Positions 46,066 through 53,890 of a DNA stretch of 64,000 nt are shown here, in pieces. The first letter of the stretch is position 1; the number at the start of each line of letters is the position of its first letter. A model generated the notes under the pieces. It was given only the letters and a program-made list of their open reading frames with translations. It was not told the DNA's origin and did no database searches. The position numbers and the translations under genes were made by a program. Source of the stretch: an uncultured Bacteroidales bacterium (GTDB lineage: Bacteria; Bacteroidota; Bacteroidia; Bacteroidales; Bacteroidaceae). Location: positions 186,001 through 250,000 of the forward strand of contig CACXKA010000006.1 in NCBI GenBank assembly GCA_902768125.1. Reading direction: 5' to 3'.

Positions 46066-46986
46066 TCAGATTCTTTCTGCTATTCTCAGTTTCGCACTCC
46101 TGCTTCGAGGGTTTCTTGTCATTTCCTCGTCGCTCGGAACGATGATTTGTCGGTTCACCAGACGGTATGGGGTGTTCACCCTGCCAAAAAAGTCCTTGTC
46201 TTCCTCTCCTTCCACATTGCCCGTCTTCATCAGGTTCTTCACGATGCGGTCTTCCAGCGAGTGGTATGTGATCACCACCAATCTTCCTCCTGGCTTCAGC
46301 ATCTGCGTCGCACCTTTCAGCATGTCGCGCAGGGCCTCCATCTCATGATTCACCTCGATCCTCAGCGCCTGAAACACCTTCGCCATCTCTTTCTTCTCCC
46401 TCTCATTGCGGAAGAAAGGCTTCACGATGTCCAAGAAATCACCTATCGTCTCCACTTTCTTCGTCTGTCTTGCCTTCACAATCGCTGAGGCTATCTTTCT
46501 GCTTTGCTTCAGTTCTCCATACAAATAGAAAACATCCGCCAACCGCTTTTCTTCATACGTGTTCACCACATCCGCTGCCGTCTTGCCTGCCCGCTGATTC
46601 ATCCGCATGTCAAGTTTCCCTTCGAAACGGAACGAAAAACCTCGTTCGCTGTCGTCGAAATGATGGGAACTCACGCCCAAGTCTGCCAGCAACCCGTCAA
46701 TCTGCTCCACTCCATGATATTTGAGGAAATTCTTCAGGAATCGAAAATTGCTCCTCACAAACGTGAACTTCTCCGCATCAAACCCCTCCGCATTCTTCTC
46801 CGCATCGGCATCTTGGTCAAAGCTGTACAGATGCCCACCAGCACCCAATCTCGACAAGATTTCTCGGCTATGACCGCCACCACCGAATGTTACATCCACA
46901 TAGACACCACCCTCACCGATATTCAACCCATCCACACTCTCCTTCAGCAGCACCGGCACGTGATATGTCATCTCCTGTTCACCCAT
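46066..46986 (-). CDS. rsmH: 16S rRNA m4C1402 methyltransferase
   Basis: A 306-residue SAM-dependent methyltransferase (MraW). HVPVLLKESVDGLNI, YVDVTFGGGGHSREIL (SAM loop), LADLGVSSHHFDDSERGFSF and VVITYHSLEDRIVKN are diagnostic. It methylates N4 of C1402 in the 30S decoding centre. Second gene of the dcw cluster; the 36-nt gap to mraZ consists of 7-bp repeats. Translation could also begin at the internal Met at codon 6. Confidence 0.96.
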   Translation of the reverse strand: MGEQEMTYHVPVLLKESVDGLNIGEGGVYVDVTFGGGGHSREILSRLGAGGHLYSFDQDADAEKNAEGFDAEKFTFVRSNFRFLKNFLKYHGVEQIDGLLADLGVSSHHFDDSERGFSFRFEGKLDMRMNQRAGKTAADVVNTYEEKRLADVFYLYGELKQSRKIASAIVKARQTKKVETIGDFLDIVKPFFRNEREKKEMAKVFQALRIEVNHEMEALRDMLKGATQMLKPGGRLVVITYHSLEDRIVKNLMKTGNVEGEEDKDFFGRVNTPYRLVNRQIIVPSDEEMTRNPRSRSAKLRIAERI

Positions 46987-46991
46987 TACAT

Positions 46992-47019
46992 CTCTAAACT
47001 CTAAACTCTCAACTCTACA
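46992..47019 (-). repeat. Four 7-bp tandem repeats, mraZ-rsmH gap
   Basis: Plus-strand CTCTAAA, CTCTAAA, CTCTCAA, CTCTACA fill the gap between mraZ and rsmH. Confidence 0.8.
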
Positions 47020-47022
47020 CTA

Positions 47023-47475
47023 TCACCCATTCCCAAACGCCTCTTCCAACTCACTGCCCAGGTCAGCGCTGTCGTTGATGACTTCCTCAAGTGCCTGCTT
47101 GCTCCATATCTCTATTCTGTCCACCATCGCCAGGAAACGCACATCACCCTCAATCCCCGCATATTGCAACTTCCTCTTCGAGATGAGCAACCTGCCGTTA
47201 CTGTCCAACTCCACAGGCTCCGCATCAGCTTCAAACTTTCTCAACATCATCTGCTGCTTGCTGTTAAACTGGTTCACCTGAGCACGCAAACTGTCCAGTT
47301 GAGCATTCCACACCGATTCTGGATACAGCACCAGACATTTCTGGAACACATCGTTGCGCAGCACGAGACTCGTCTCGCCCTCCGCCTCGAGGATCTTCCT
47401 GAACTGCGCCGGCAGGAAAACCCTACCCTTCGCGTCAGTCTTTGCTCCGTAATCACCTATGAATCGCATTGTCAT
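47023..47475 (-). CDS. mraZ: Transcriptional regulator MraZ
   Basis: A 150-residue protein with two AbrB-like swapped-hairpin MraZ repeats, each with the D-x-x-x-R motif: TDAKGRVFLP (about 14-23) and LDSNGRLLIS (about 93-102). MraZ forms a ring oligomer, binds tandem TGGGN boxes and represses its own dcw operon. Such a box (two GTGGGGAATT units) lies upstream at 47551-47570. First gene of the cluster. Confidence 0.95.
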   Translation of the reverse strand: MTMRFIGDYGAKTDAKGRVFLPAQFRKILEAEGETSLVLRNDVFQKCLVLYPESVWNAQLDSLRAQVNQFNSKQQMMLRKFEADAEPVELDSNGRLLISKRKLQYAGIEGDVRFLAMVDRIEIWSKQALEEVINDSADLGSELEEAFGNG

Positions 47476-47538
47476 TTTCTCGTTATCGTTTGAACTTGTT
47501 TTTCAGCCGATTTTTGATGTCAGCCAATAAATAATGTG

Positions 47539-47546
47539 CAAATATA
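47539..47546 (-). promoter_or_regulatory. -7 promoter element of the dcw cluster
   Basis: Minus-strand TATATTTG about 64 nt before mraZ. The MraZ box occupies the -33 position. Confidence 0.7.
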
Positions 47547-47550
47547 CATA

Positions 47551-47570
47551 AATTCCCCACAATTCCCCAC
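47551..47570 (-). promoter_or_regulatory. MraZ box
   Basis: Two direct repeats GTGGGGAATT (minus strand) with 10-bp period place TGGGG cores one helical turn apart, matching the TGGGN-N5-TGGGN form known for MraZ in E. coli. They overlap the -33 region of the mraZ promoter. Confidence 0.7.
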
Positions 47571-47918
47571 TTTTTTATTATTTTTTTTCAAAAAAGTTAT
47601 CAACACCCTTGTTAATAACTATATAACTCACTGATTTTCTATAATTTAGTAAAATTACCCATTTGGTGGGGGAACCTCATTTTGTAAGCCCGACTTTACA
47701 ATCGCCTTCCGTTTTTGCGCTTCCATCCCTCCCCCACCTTCCAACTCCGTTCTCATCCATTCCCATTTTTTGTTCCCCCACGAGAGAAAATTTGCGCCCC
47801 CCCGTGAGGAAAATATTTTTCTCTAACTAGCCAGCAAAAATTGTCCTTCATGGAGTCCGCTTGGCACTCTCTGGTAGTCCGCTTGGCTCGGGCTCCCCTT
47901 CCGCTTGGCTTGGACTCC

Positions 47919-48002
47919 CAATAACCTGCCTCTGCTGAATAATAAGCGTTCCTTATTGAACAATAACCTGCCATTATTCAGGAATAAGTGCCACTTATTG
48001 AG
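47919..48002. repeat. 42-bp imperfect tandem duplication with nested hairpins
   Basis: CAATAACCTGCC begins at 47919 and again at 47961. Each 42-bp unit also holds an AATAAG...CTTATT inverted pair (AATAAG-CGTTC-CTTATT; AATAAGTG-C-CACTTATT). Confidence 0.8.
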
Positions 48003-48098
48003 AAATGGTCGGCATATGTTTGAAAAAGATTTGGGAAACTGTTAGCGTATCTGTAGGTTAGAGAGAACTATAGGTTAAGCTTGGTTTTTCAAACGCAA

Positions 48099-48153
48099 GG
48101 TAACCTTGAGGTAATCTTGAGGTAATCTTGAGGTAACCTTGAGGTAATCTTGA
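48099..48153. repeat. Five 11-bp tandem repeats
   Basis: GGTAACCTTGA and GGTAATCTTGA units in the order C-T-T-C-T, exact 11-bp period, 27 nt before the tracrRNA terminator. The period equals about one helical turn. Confidence 0.9.
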
Positions 48154-48179
48154 GGCACACAACGAGCTGATCATACATC

Positions 48180-48262
48180 AAAAATGCCCCCGTTAAGGAC
48201 GAGGGCAAAACCTGAATGTTTTCACAACGGAATAATCCTTATTGTGATTTGCTTCAAATTAG
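48180..48262 (-). ncRNA. tracrRNA of the type II-C CRISPR system
   Basis: On the minus strand CCTAATTTGAAGCAAATCAC pairs with the first 23 nt of the crRNA-sense repeat, with a single bulged U. A CACAA...TTGTG stem with an inner GGA/TCC nexus follows, and then a GCCCTCGT/ACGGGGGC hairpin (48186-48206) with a run of T as terminator. Length is about 83 nt. Its promoter (48268-48299) has perfect TTTGG-N19-TAAATTTG form and directs a start right at the anti-repeat. The gene is divergent from cas9, the arrangement expected for a Cas9 guide cofactor. Confidence 0.93.
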
Positions 48263-48267
48263 GATGG

Positions 48268-48299
48268 CAAATTTACTACGTTTTTTGAATTTCTCCAAA
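48268..48299 (-). promoter_or_regulatory. Promoter of tracrRNA
   Basis: Minus-strand TTTGG (48295-48299), 19 nt, TAAATTTG (48268-48275). An exact consensus promoter. Confidence 0.88.
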
Positions 48300-48306
48300 T
48301 TTTTCT

Positions 48307-48337
48307 TGACAAAATCATTGCTTTTCCGTAATTTTGG
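48307..48337 (+). promoter_or_regulatory. Promoter of cas9-cas1-cas2
   Basis: TTG (48307-48309), 20 nt, TAATTTTG (48330-48337). It lies back to back with the tracrRNA promoter, 7 nt between the two -33 elements. The expected start is near 48343, giving a leader of about 32 nt. Confidence 0.78.
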
Positions 48338-48348
48338 CGTCAAATAAC

Positions 48349-48359
48349 TTCAAATTAGA
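48349..48359 (+). promoter_or_regulatory. tracrRNA-complementary 11-mer in the cas9 leader
   Basis: CTTCAAATTAG is identical to 48252-48262, the DNA complement of the tracrRNA anti-repeat. The cas9 mRNA could thus pair over 11 nt with tracrRNA, 15 nt before its start codon. A regulatory role is inference. Confidence 0.5.
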
Positions 48360-48374
48360 AAAACCAAAACCGTT

Positions 48375-51300
48375 ATGAAAAAGATTTTAGGCCTCGATTT
48401 AGGAACAACAAGCATTGGTTGGGCTGTAGTGAATGAAGCCACAAACAATGAAGAAAAATCTTCTATTGTCAAGTTGGGCGTTCGTGTGAATCCGCTAACC
48501 GTTGATGAACAGACCAACTTTGAAAAAGGCAGACCCATAACAACCAATGCCGATAGAACTTTGAAACGTAGTATGCGTCGCAATTTACAACGTTATAAAC
48601 TACGTAGAGAGAACTTGATAAATTGTTTGAAAGAGCATGGTTTTATCAATAACGATTCCATCTTATGCGAGAATGGTAATAGAACCACCTTCGAGACCTA
48701 TCGTCTTCGTGCTAAAGCAGCAACCGAAAAGATTAGTTTACAAGAACTGGCACGTGTTCTCCTAATGATTAACAAGAAACGTGGTTACAAAAGTAGCAGA
48801 AAGGCAAAATCCACCGATGAAGGCGAACTTGTGGACGGGATGACCGTTGCTAAAACACTCTATGAAGAAAACCTTACTCCAGGACAATACTCGCTCCTGC
48901 TTCTTCGTAACGGAAAGAAATATCTTCCTGATTATTACCAATCGGATCTTCATGCCGAGATGCTAAAAATATGGCACAAGCAACAGACATTTTATCCTGG
49001 CATCTTGACACCAGATTTCATGAAAGCACTTGAAGGCAAAAGCAAAACGAACACTTCCAAAATATTCTATGCGCGTTTTGGCATTCACACGGCTGACAAT
49101 AAAAGCAAGGACAAGAAACTACAAGCATACGAATGGCGTGTTGATGCCTTAAACCGACAATTAACTATTGAAGAAGTCGCATACGTTATTAGCGACCTAA
49201 ACGGACTTATCAATGGTTCAAGTGGCTATTTAGGAAGAATCAGCGATAGGAGTAAGAATTTGTACTTCAACAAGCAAACCGTCGGGCAGTATCTGATGCA
49301 GGAATTAGATAAGAATCCTAACTACAGCTTGAAGAACTCTGTCTTTTATCGGCAGGACTATCTTGATGAGTTTGAAGCCATTTGGAACACACAATCCCAA
49401 TATCACCCAGAACTCACGCCTGAACTAAAGAAAGAGCTGGGCAACATCATCATTTTCTATCAACGTCCTTTGAAAAGTCAAAAGGGCTTGGTGGCAATAT
49501 GTGAATTGGAGAACGAAAAACGGGAAGTAGAAGTGGATGGCGCTAAGAAACAGATTACAATCGGATGCAAAGTCTGTCCAAAGTCCTCACCCCTGTTTCA
49601 AGAGTTCCGCATGTGGCAACGCTTGAATGATATTGTAATCTATGATTCCAATGCAATGCCCGACCTTTTCGGAAATGGCAGAGCCACAAAACGGCGTTTG
49701 ACAGAAGAGGAGATGAACACTCTTGCTTTTGAACTAAGCATTAAAGGTAAAATGACCAAACAGCAAATGTTGAAGTGTCTGTTTGGAAAGACGGCTGGGC
49801 TTGACATGAACTTCAAGGACATTGACGGCAACGAAACGCAAGCAAAATTATTCGAAGCCTACCTCAAAATTGTAGAAATGTCTGGACATGAAGGATATGA
49901 CCTTGCCAAGTTAAATGCTTCTCAAATTTTAGATGTTGTTGAAAAAGTTTTCACAGGATTAGGTTTTAACACAGCACCACTCTATTTCGATGTATCCATT
50001 GAAGGGAAACAATTCGACAAACAGCCCATGTACCAGCTGTGGCATCTACTCTATTCGTATGAAAGCGATAATTCTAAAACCGGTGATGCCAGCCTTGTGA
50101 AGAAAATACGAGATATCTTCAATTTCGACAACGATGACTATGCCAAAGTCATTGCTGCTGTTTCTTTTAAGCCCGATTATGGAAGTCTCAGCGCAAAGGC
50201 TATTCGCAATCTTCTCCCAATCATGAAAAAAGGGATTGAATATAGCGAAGCCTGCAAATCAAAATATGGCACCCACTCTAAACGTTCGCTGACAAAAGAA
50301 GAACTTGATCAAAAAGAACTGAAAGGTTATCTGGATTTGTTGCCCAAGAATAGCCTTCGAAACCCAGTTGTTGAGAAGATATTGAATCAGATGATAAACG
50401 TGGTGAATGAAGTAGTCACAACATATGGTCCTATTGATGAAATCCGTATTGAAATGGCTCGTGACTTAAAGCAAAGTGCAAAAAAGCGTGAGGATAAAAC
50501 AAACGACATCAATGCGATGAATGCCTATCATGAGCAAATCAAAAAAATTCTCCAAGCCGCTCCTTTCAATATAGAGCATGTAAGTCGTAACGACATTATA
50601 CGTTACAAATTATATGAAGAGCTGAAAGAGAATGGATATAAAACCCTTTATTCCAACAAGTATATTCCCAAAGAAAAGTTATTCAGCCGCGAGATTGACA
50701 TAGAGCATATCATACCACAGGCGCGTTTGTTTGATGATTCTTTCTCAAACAAAACGCTGGAATGGCGTAGCATCAATCAAGAGAAAAGTAATGCCACAGC
50801 CTTCGACTATGTAAAAGGAAAATATGGAGAAGCTGGGGCGAAGGAATACAAACAACGTGTTGACGAATTACTCAAGCAGAAAGTTATCAGCAAGGCAAAA
50901 CACGCCTATTTGCTGATGTCAGTGGAAGGTATTCCAAGCAACATTCTTAATAGAGAACTAAATGACACACAATATATCGCAAGAAAAGCACGCGAAATAT
51001 TAGAGCAGGTTGCCAAAGTCGTTGTGCCAACTACTGGCAAAATTACAAAGCGGTTGCGAGAAGACTGGCAGTTAGTGAATGTCATGCAAGAACTAAACTA
51101 CCCTAAGTATCAGCAATTAGGATTGGCTGAAACTTTCGAAAAAGAATGGACAAAGCGTAATGACCACCGACATCATGCAATGGACGCATTGACTATCGCT
51201 TTCACGAAACTGAGCATTATTCAATATTTAAATAATCTGAACGCACGAAGCGACAAATCAAGTAGCATCTACGGCATTGAACAGAATGAACTGTATCGCG

Positions 51301-52505
51301 ACAAACATGGCTCTCTTAGATTTTTACCACCAATCCCATTGGATGAATTCCGAGCAGAAGCCAAACAGCACTTGGAACAGATTCTTGTATCCATCAAATC
51401 CAAAACAAAAGTGGTTACGCGCAACACCAACAAATCAAAATCCAAGAAAGTAGAGAAAGGCTATAACAAACGAGTACAATTGACTCCGCGTGGGCAATTA
51501 CACAATGAAACCATCTATGGCAGCAGCCAACGATATGTGACTAAAGAAGAAAAAGTTGGTTCTTCCTTTGATGTAGCGAAGATTTCCACCGTCGCGAACA
51601 AAGCCTATAGAGAGGCATTACAACGTCGTCTTGATACATATAATGGTGACGTGAAGAAAGCATTTACGGGCAAGAACTCTTTGGAAAAGACACCCATTTG
51701 GTTGGACGATTTGCACACACGCGCCGTTCCTATTAAGGTAAAGTGTGTAACTATGGAAACCATCTATACCATACGCAAACTAATCTCTAAAGATTTGAGA
51801 ATCGACAAAGTGATTGATAAGCATATTCAAGATATCCTCCGTACACGTCTCGAAGAATATGAAGGTGATGCTAATAAAGCGTTCTCTAACTTGGACGAAA
51901 ATCCCATCTGGTTGAATGAGGAGAAAGGTATTTGCATTAAGAGTGTTGCCATCAATGCCGGATTGAGTAAACCTGAGGCCATTCACGAGAAGCGAGACCA
52001 TCGTGGACAACTGATATTTAACAAAAAAGGGAACAAACAAGCTGCAGACTTTGTTCAAACAGCCAACAACCATCATGTTGCCATTTTCCGCGATGCAGAA
52101 GGGAAACTACAAGAGCACATCGTATCATTCTACGAGGCGGCCATGCGCGCCAACCAGGGATTACCCATCATTGACAAAGAATACAACAAGGCGGAAGGGT
52201 GGGAATTTCTTTTTACAATGAAACAGAATGAATACTTTGTATTCCCTGATAAAAACTTCTGTCCTTCAGAATATGACTTGATGAATCCAGAAAATAACGC
52301 CATCATTAGCCCACATTTGTTCCGAGTACAGAAACTCACCACCAAAGATTATTTCTTTAGACACCATCTTGAAACAACAGTTGAAGACAAAAATGAACTC
52401 AGAGAAATGACATGGAAGCGGATTCGAAACTGTGATGGACTAAAAGGTATTATAAAAGTTAGAGTCAACCACATTGGTCAAATCGTAGCTGTAGGAGAAT
52501 ATTAA
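48375..52505 (+). CDS. cas9: CRISPR-associated endonuclease Cas9 (type II-C)
   Basis: A 1376-residue RNA-guided nuclease. RuvC-I is LGLDLGTTSIGWAV with catalytic Asp8, followed by an Arg-rich bridge helix (RTLKRSMRRNLQRYKLRREN). RuvC-II is IEMARD with Glu693, the HNH core is DIEHIIPQ with His778 and LEWRSINQEKSN, and RuvC-III is HHAMDA with His934 and Asp937. All catalytic residues are present, so it should cut both strands. Size and gene set (cas9-cas1-cas2, no csn2 or cas4) place it in II-C. The C-terminal 440 residues would form the wedge and PAM-interacting region. The codon use is more AT-rich than in the neighbouring dcw genes, in line with horizontal acquisition. cas1 begins 1 nt after its stop. 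Confidence 0.98.
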   Translation: MKKILGLDLGTTSIGWAVVNEATNNEEKSSIVKLGVRVNPLTVDEQTNFEKGRPITTNADRTLKRSMRRNLQRYKLRRENLINCLKEHGFINNDSILCENGNRTTFETYRLRAKAATEKISLQELARVLLMINKKRGYKSSRKAKSTDEGELVDGMTVAKTLYEENLTPGQYSLLLLRNGKKYLPDYYQSDLHAEMLKIWHKQQTFYPGILTPDFMKALEGKSKTNTSKIFYARFGIHTADNKSKDKKLQAYEWRVDALNRQLTIEEVAYVISDLNGLINGSSGYLGRISDRSKNLYFNKQTVGQYLMQELDKNPNYSLKNSVFYRQDYLDEFEAIWNTQSQYHPELTPELKKELGNIIIFYQRPLKSQKGLVAICELENEKREVEVDGAKKQITIGCKVCPKSSPLFQEFRMWQRLNDIVIYDSNAMPDLFGNGRATKRRLTEEEMNTLAFELSIKGKMTKQQMLKCLFGKTAGLDMNFKDIDGNETQAKLFEAYLKIVEMSGHEGYDLAKLNASQILDVVEKVFTGLGFNTAPLYFDVSIEGKQFDKQPMYQLWHLLYSYESDNSKTGDASLVKKIRDIFNFDNDDYAKVIAAVSFKPDYGSLSAKAIRNLLPIMKKGIEYSEACKSKYGTHSKRSLTKEELDQKELKGYLDLLPKNSLRNPVVEKILNQMINVVNEVVTTYGPIDEIRIEMARDLKQSAKKREDKTNDINAMNAYHEQIKKILQAAPFNIEHVSRNDIIRYKLYEELKENGYKTLYSNKYIPKEKLFSREIDIEHIIPQARLFDDSFSNKTLEWRSINQEKSNATAFDYVKGKYGEAGAKEYKQRVDELLKQKVISKAKHAYLLMSVEGIPSNILNRELNDTQYIARKAREILEQVAKVVVPTTGKITKRLREDWQLVNVMQELNYPKYQQLGLAETFEKEWTKRNDHRHHAMDALTIAFTKLSIIQYLNNLNARSDKSSSIYGIEQNELYRDKHGSLRFLPPIPLDEFRAEAKQHLEQILVSIKSKTKVVTRNTNKSKSKKVEKGYNKRVQLTPRGQLHNETIYGSSQRYVTKEEKVGSSFDVAKISTVANKAYREALQRRLDTYNGDVKKAFTGKNSLEKTPIWLDDLHTRAVPIKVKCVTMETIYTIRKLISKDLRIDKVIDKHIQDILRTRLEEYEGDANKAFSNLDENPIWLNEEKGICIKSVAINAGLSKPEAIHEKRDHRGQLIFNKKGNKQAADFVQTANNHHVAIFRDAEGKLQEHIVSFYEAAMRANQGLPIIDKEYNKAEGWEFLFTMKQNEYFVFPDKNFCPSEYDLMNPENNAIISPHLFRVQKLTTKDYFFRHHLETTVEDKNELREMTWKRIRNCDGLKGIIKVRVNHIGQIVAVGEY

Positions 52506-52506
52506 C

Positions 52507-53430
52507 ATGATCAAGAAGACCCTCTATTTCGGAAATCCCATCTACCTCAGTCTCCGCAATTCACAGCTGGTACTGAAGACGCCAGATGCGGATAAATTGG
52601 AAGAGTCGTTCAAACGGGAAGCAGAACGGACGATTCCAATTGAGGATATCGGTGTGGTGGTGCTCGACAACAGACGCATCACCATCACAACAGGAGCAAT
52701 GGAAGCATTACTTGACAACAATTGTGCCATCATCACATGTAACAGCACAAATCTGCCGGTGGGGCTGATGCTGCCTCTGAGTGGAAACACCACACAGAGC
52801 GAACGTTTCCGCAACCAGATAGATGCGTCGTTGCCACTTAAGAAACAACTTTGGCAACAAACCGTCCGACAAAAAATCTTGAACCAGGCTACAGTATTGA
52901 ACAAGAACACAGGAGCAATCGTCAAGAATATGCAGGTATGGGCAAACGAGGTGAAAAGTGGCGACCCAGACAACTTCGAAGCCCGTGCTGCCACTTATTA
53001 TTGGCGCAACCTCTTCCCCACGCTGCCTAACTTCGTGCGTGGACGTGAAGGTGAGCCTCCCAACAATCTTCTTAATTATGGTTATGCCATCCTACGGGCT
53101 TGTGTGGCTCGTGGTTTAGTGGGAAGTGGACTCTTGCCAACCTTGGGCATCCATCACCACAATCGCTACAATGCCTATTGTCTGGCTGATGACATCATGG
53201 AACCATATCGTCCTTTTGTAGACGATCTGGTCATCAACATCATGCAACAATATCCCGATTACAGTGAACTGACACTTAGCATCAAGGCAGCCCTACTCAC
53301 CATTCCTTCACTTGACGTGATGCTAGATGGTAAACGCAGCCCGTTAATGATTGCTGTAGGTCAAACGACCGCAAGCCTCGCCAAATGCTTTAACGGCGAG
53401 TTGCGGAAAATCTCATACCCTGAATTATAA
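52507..53430 (+). CDS. cas1: CRISPR integrase Cas1
   Basis: A 307-residue type II Cas1. The active-site Glu lies in GREGEPPNNLLNYGYAILRA (about 179-198), and the His and Asp in GIHHHNRYNAYCLADDIMEP (about 216-235). With Cas2 it inserts new spacers at the leader end of the array. It starts 1 nt after cas9 and ends 9 nt before cas2, so it belongs to the same operon. Confidence 0.97.
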   Translation: MIKKTLYFGNPIYLSLRNSQLVLKTPDADKLEESFKREAERTIPIEDIGVVVLDNRRITITTGAMEALLDNNCAIITCNSTNLPVGLMLPLSGNTTQSERFRNQIDASLPLKKQLWQQTVRQKILNQATVLNKNTGAIVKNMQVWANEVKSGDPDNFEARAATYYWRNLFPTLPNFVRGREGEPPNNLLNYGYAILRACVARGLVGSGLLPTLGIHHHNRYNAYCLADDIMEPYRPFVDDLVINIMQQYPDYSELTLSIKAALLTIPSLDVMLDGKRSPLMIAVGQTTASLAKCFNGELRKISYPEL

Positions 53431-53439
53431 ATAAAGAAT

Positions 53440-53781
53440 ATGAGTAGTCTGTCACGTCTTACTGAATACCGAGTTATGTGGATTTTAGTATTCTTCGACT
53501 TGCCCACTGAAACCAAGAAGGACAAAAAACGATACACGGATTTTCGCAAGAAACTCCAATGTGACGGATTCACCATGTTCCAGTTCTCCATCTACATTCG
53601 GCACTGTGCCAGCAGCGAGAATGCAGAGGTACATTTAAAAAGAGTTAAATCTTTCCTTCCTGAGTTCGGAAAGGTCGGATTGCTAACTATAACTGACAAA
53701 CAGTTCGGAAATATGCAACTTTTTTATGGACAGAAACCAACCGAACCGAAAGCACCAGGTGTACAGTTAGAATTATTCTAA
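53440..53781 (+). CDS. cas2: CRISPR adaptation protein Cas2
   Basis: A 113-residue ferredoxin-fold protein with VMWILVFFDLPTETKKDKKR near the N-terminus (Asp in the FFDLP position) and the FQFSIYIRHC strand, as in type II Cas2. It bridges two Cas1 dimers in the integration complex. It ends just before a compact terminator that separates the cas operon from the array. Confidence 0.96.
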   Translation: MSSLSRLTEYRVMWILVFFDLPTETKKDKKRYTDFRKKLQCDGFTMFQFSIYIRHCASSENAEVHLKRVKSFLPEFGKVGLLTITDKQFGNMQLFYGQKPTEPKAPGVQLELF

Positions 53782-53787
53782 AAATAG

Positions 53788-53813
53788 AAAAACCAGCCGT
53801 CAAGCTGGTTTTT
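53788..53813 (+). terminator. Terminator of the cas operon
   Basis: AAAAACCAGC and GCTGGTTTTT form a perfect 10-bp stem with a 6-nt loop; the arms supply the A and T tracts, so it may work from both sides and also stop minus-strand array transcripts. Confidence 0.88.
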
Positions 53814-53890
53814 CCATGCCATATTCCCTTCTTTTTTATTTTCTAATTTCACCTACAACATCTTGTTAATCTGCAATTTACAAAGATTGT

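Larger units (their letters stand above)
47571..48179. other. Gene-free stretch rich in unrelated small repeats
   Basis: About 600 nt without a credible gene between the dcw promoter and the tracrRNA. It contains a DnaA-box-like TTATCAACA (about 47598), two similar 25-nt segments around CACGAGAGAAAAT and CGTGAGGAAAAT (47773-47822), three GTCCGCTTGGC-like copies (47854, 47876, 47899), a 42-bp tandem duplication and an 11-bp x5 array. A 73-codon minus-strand frame (47753-47974) crosses these repeats and is not convincing. Confidence 0.7.

Noticed and set aside
47590-47620. Possible replication origin (TTATCAACA and GTTAATAAC words)
   Set aside because: Only one DnaA-box-like word, no cluster, and no dnaA or origin-type genes nearby.
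47753-47974. 73-codon minus-strand frame in the dcw-tracrRNA gap
   Set aside because: It crosses three repeat families, has no recognisable domain and no clear promoter.
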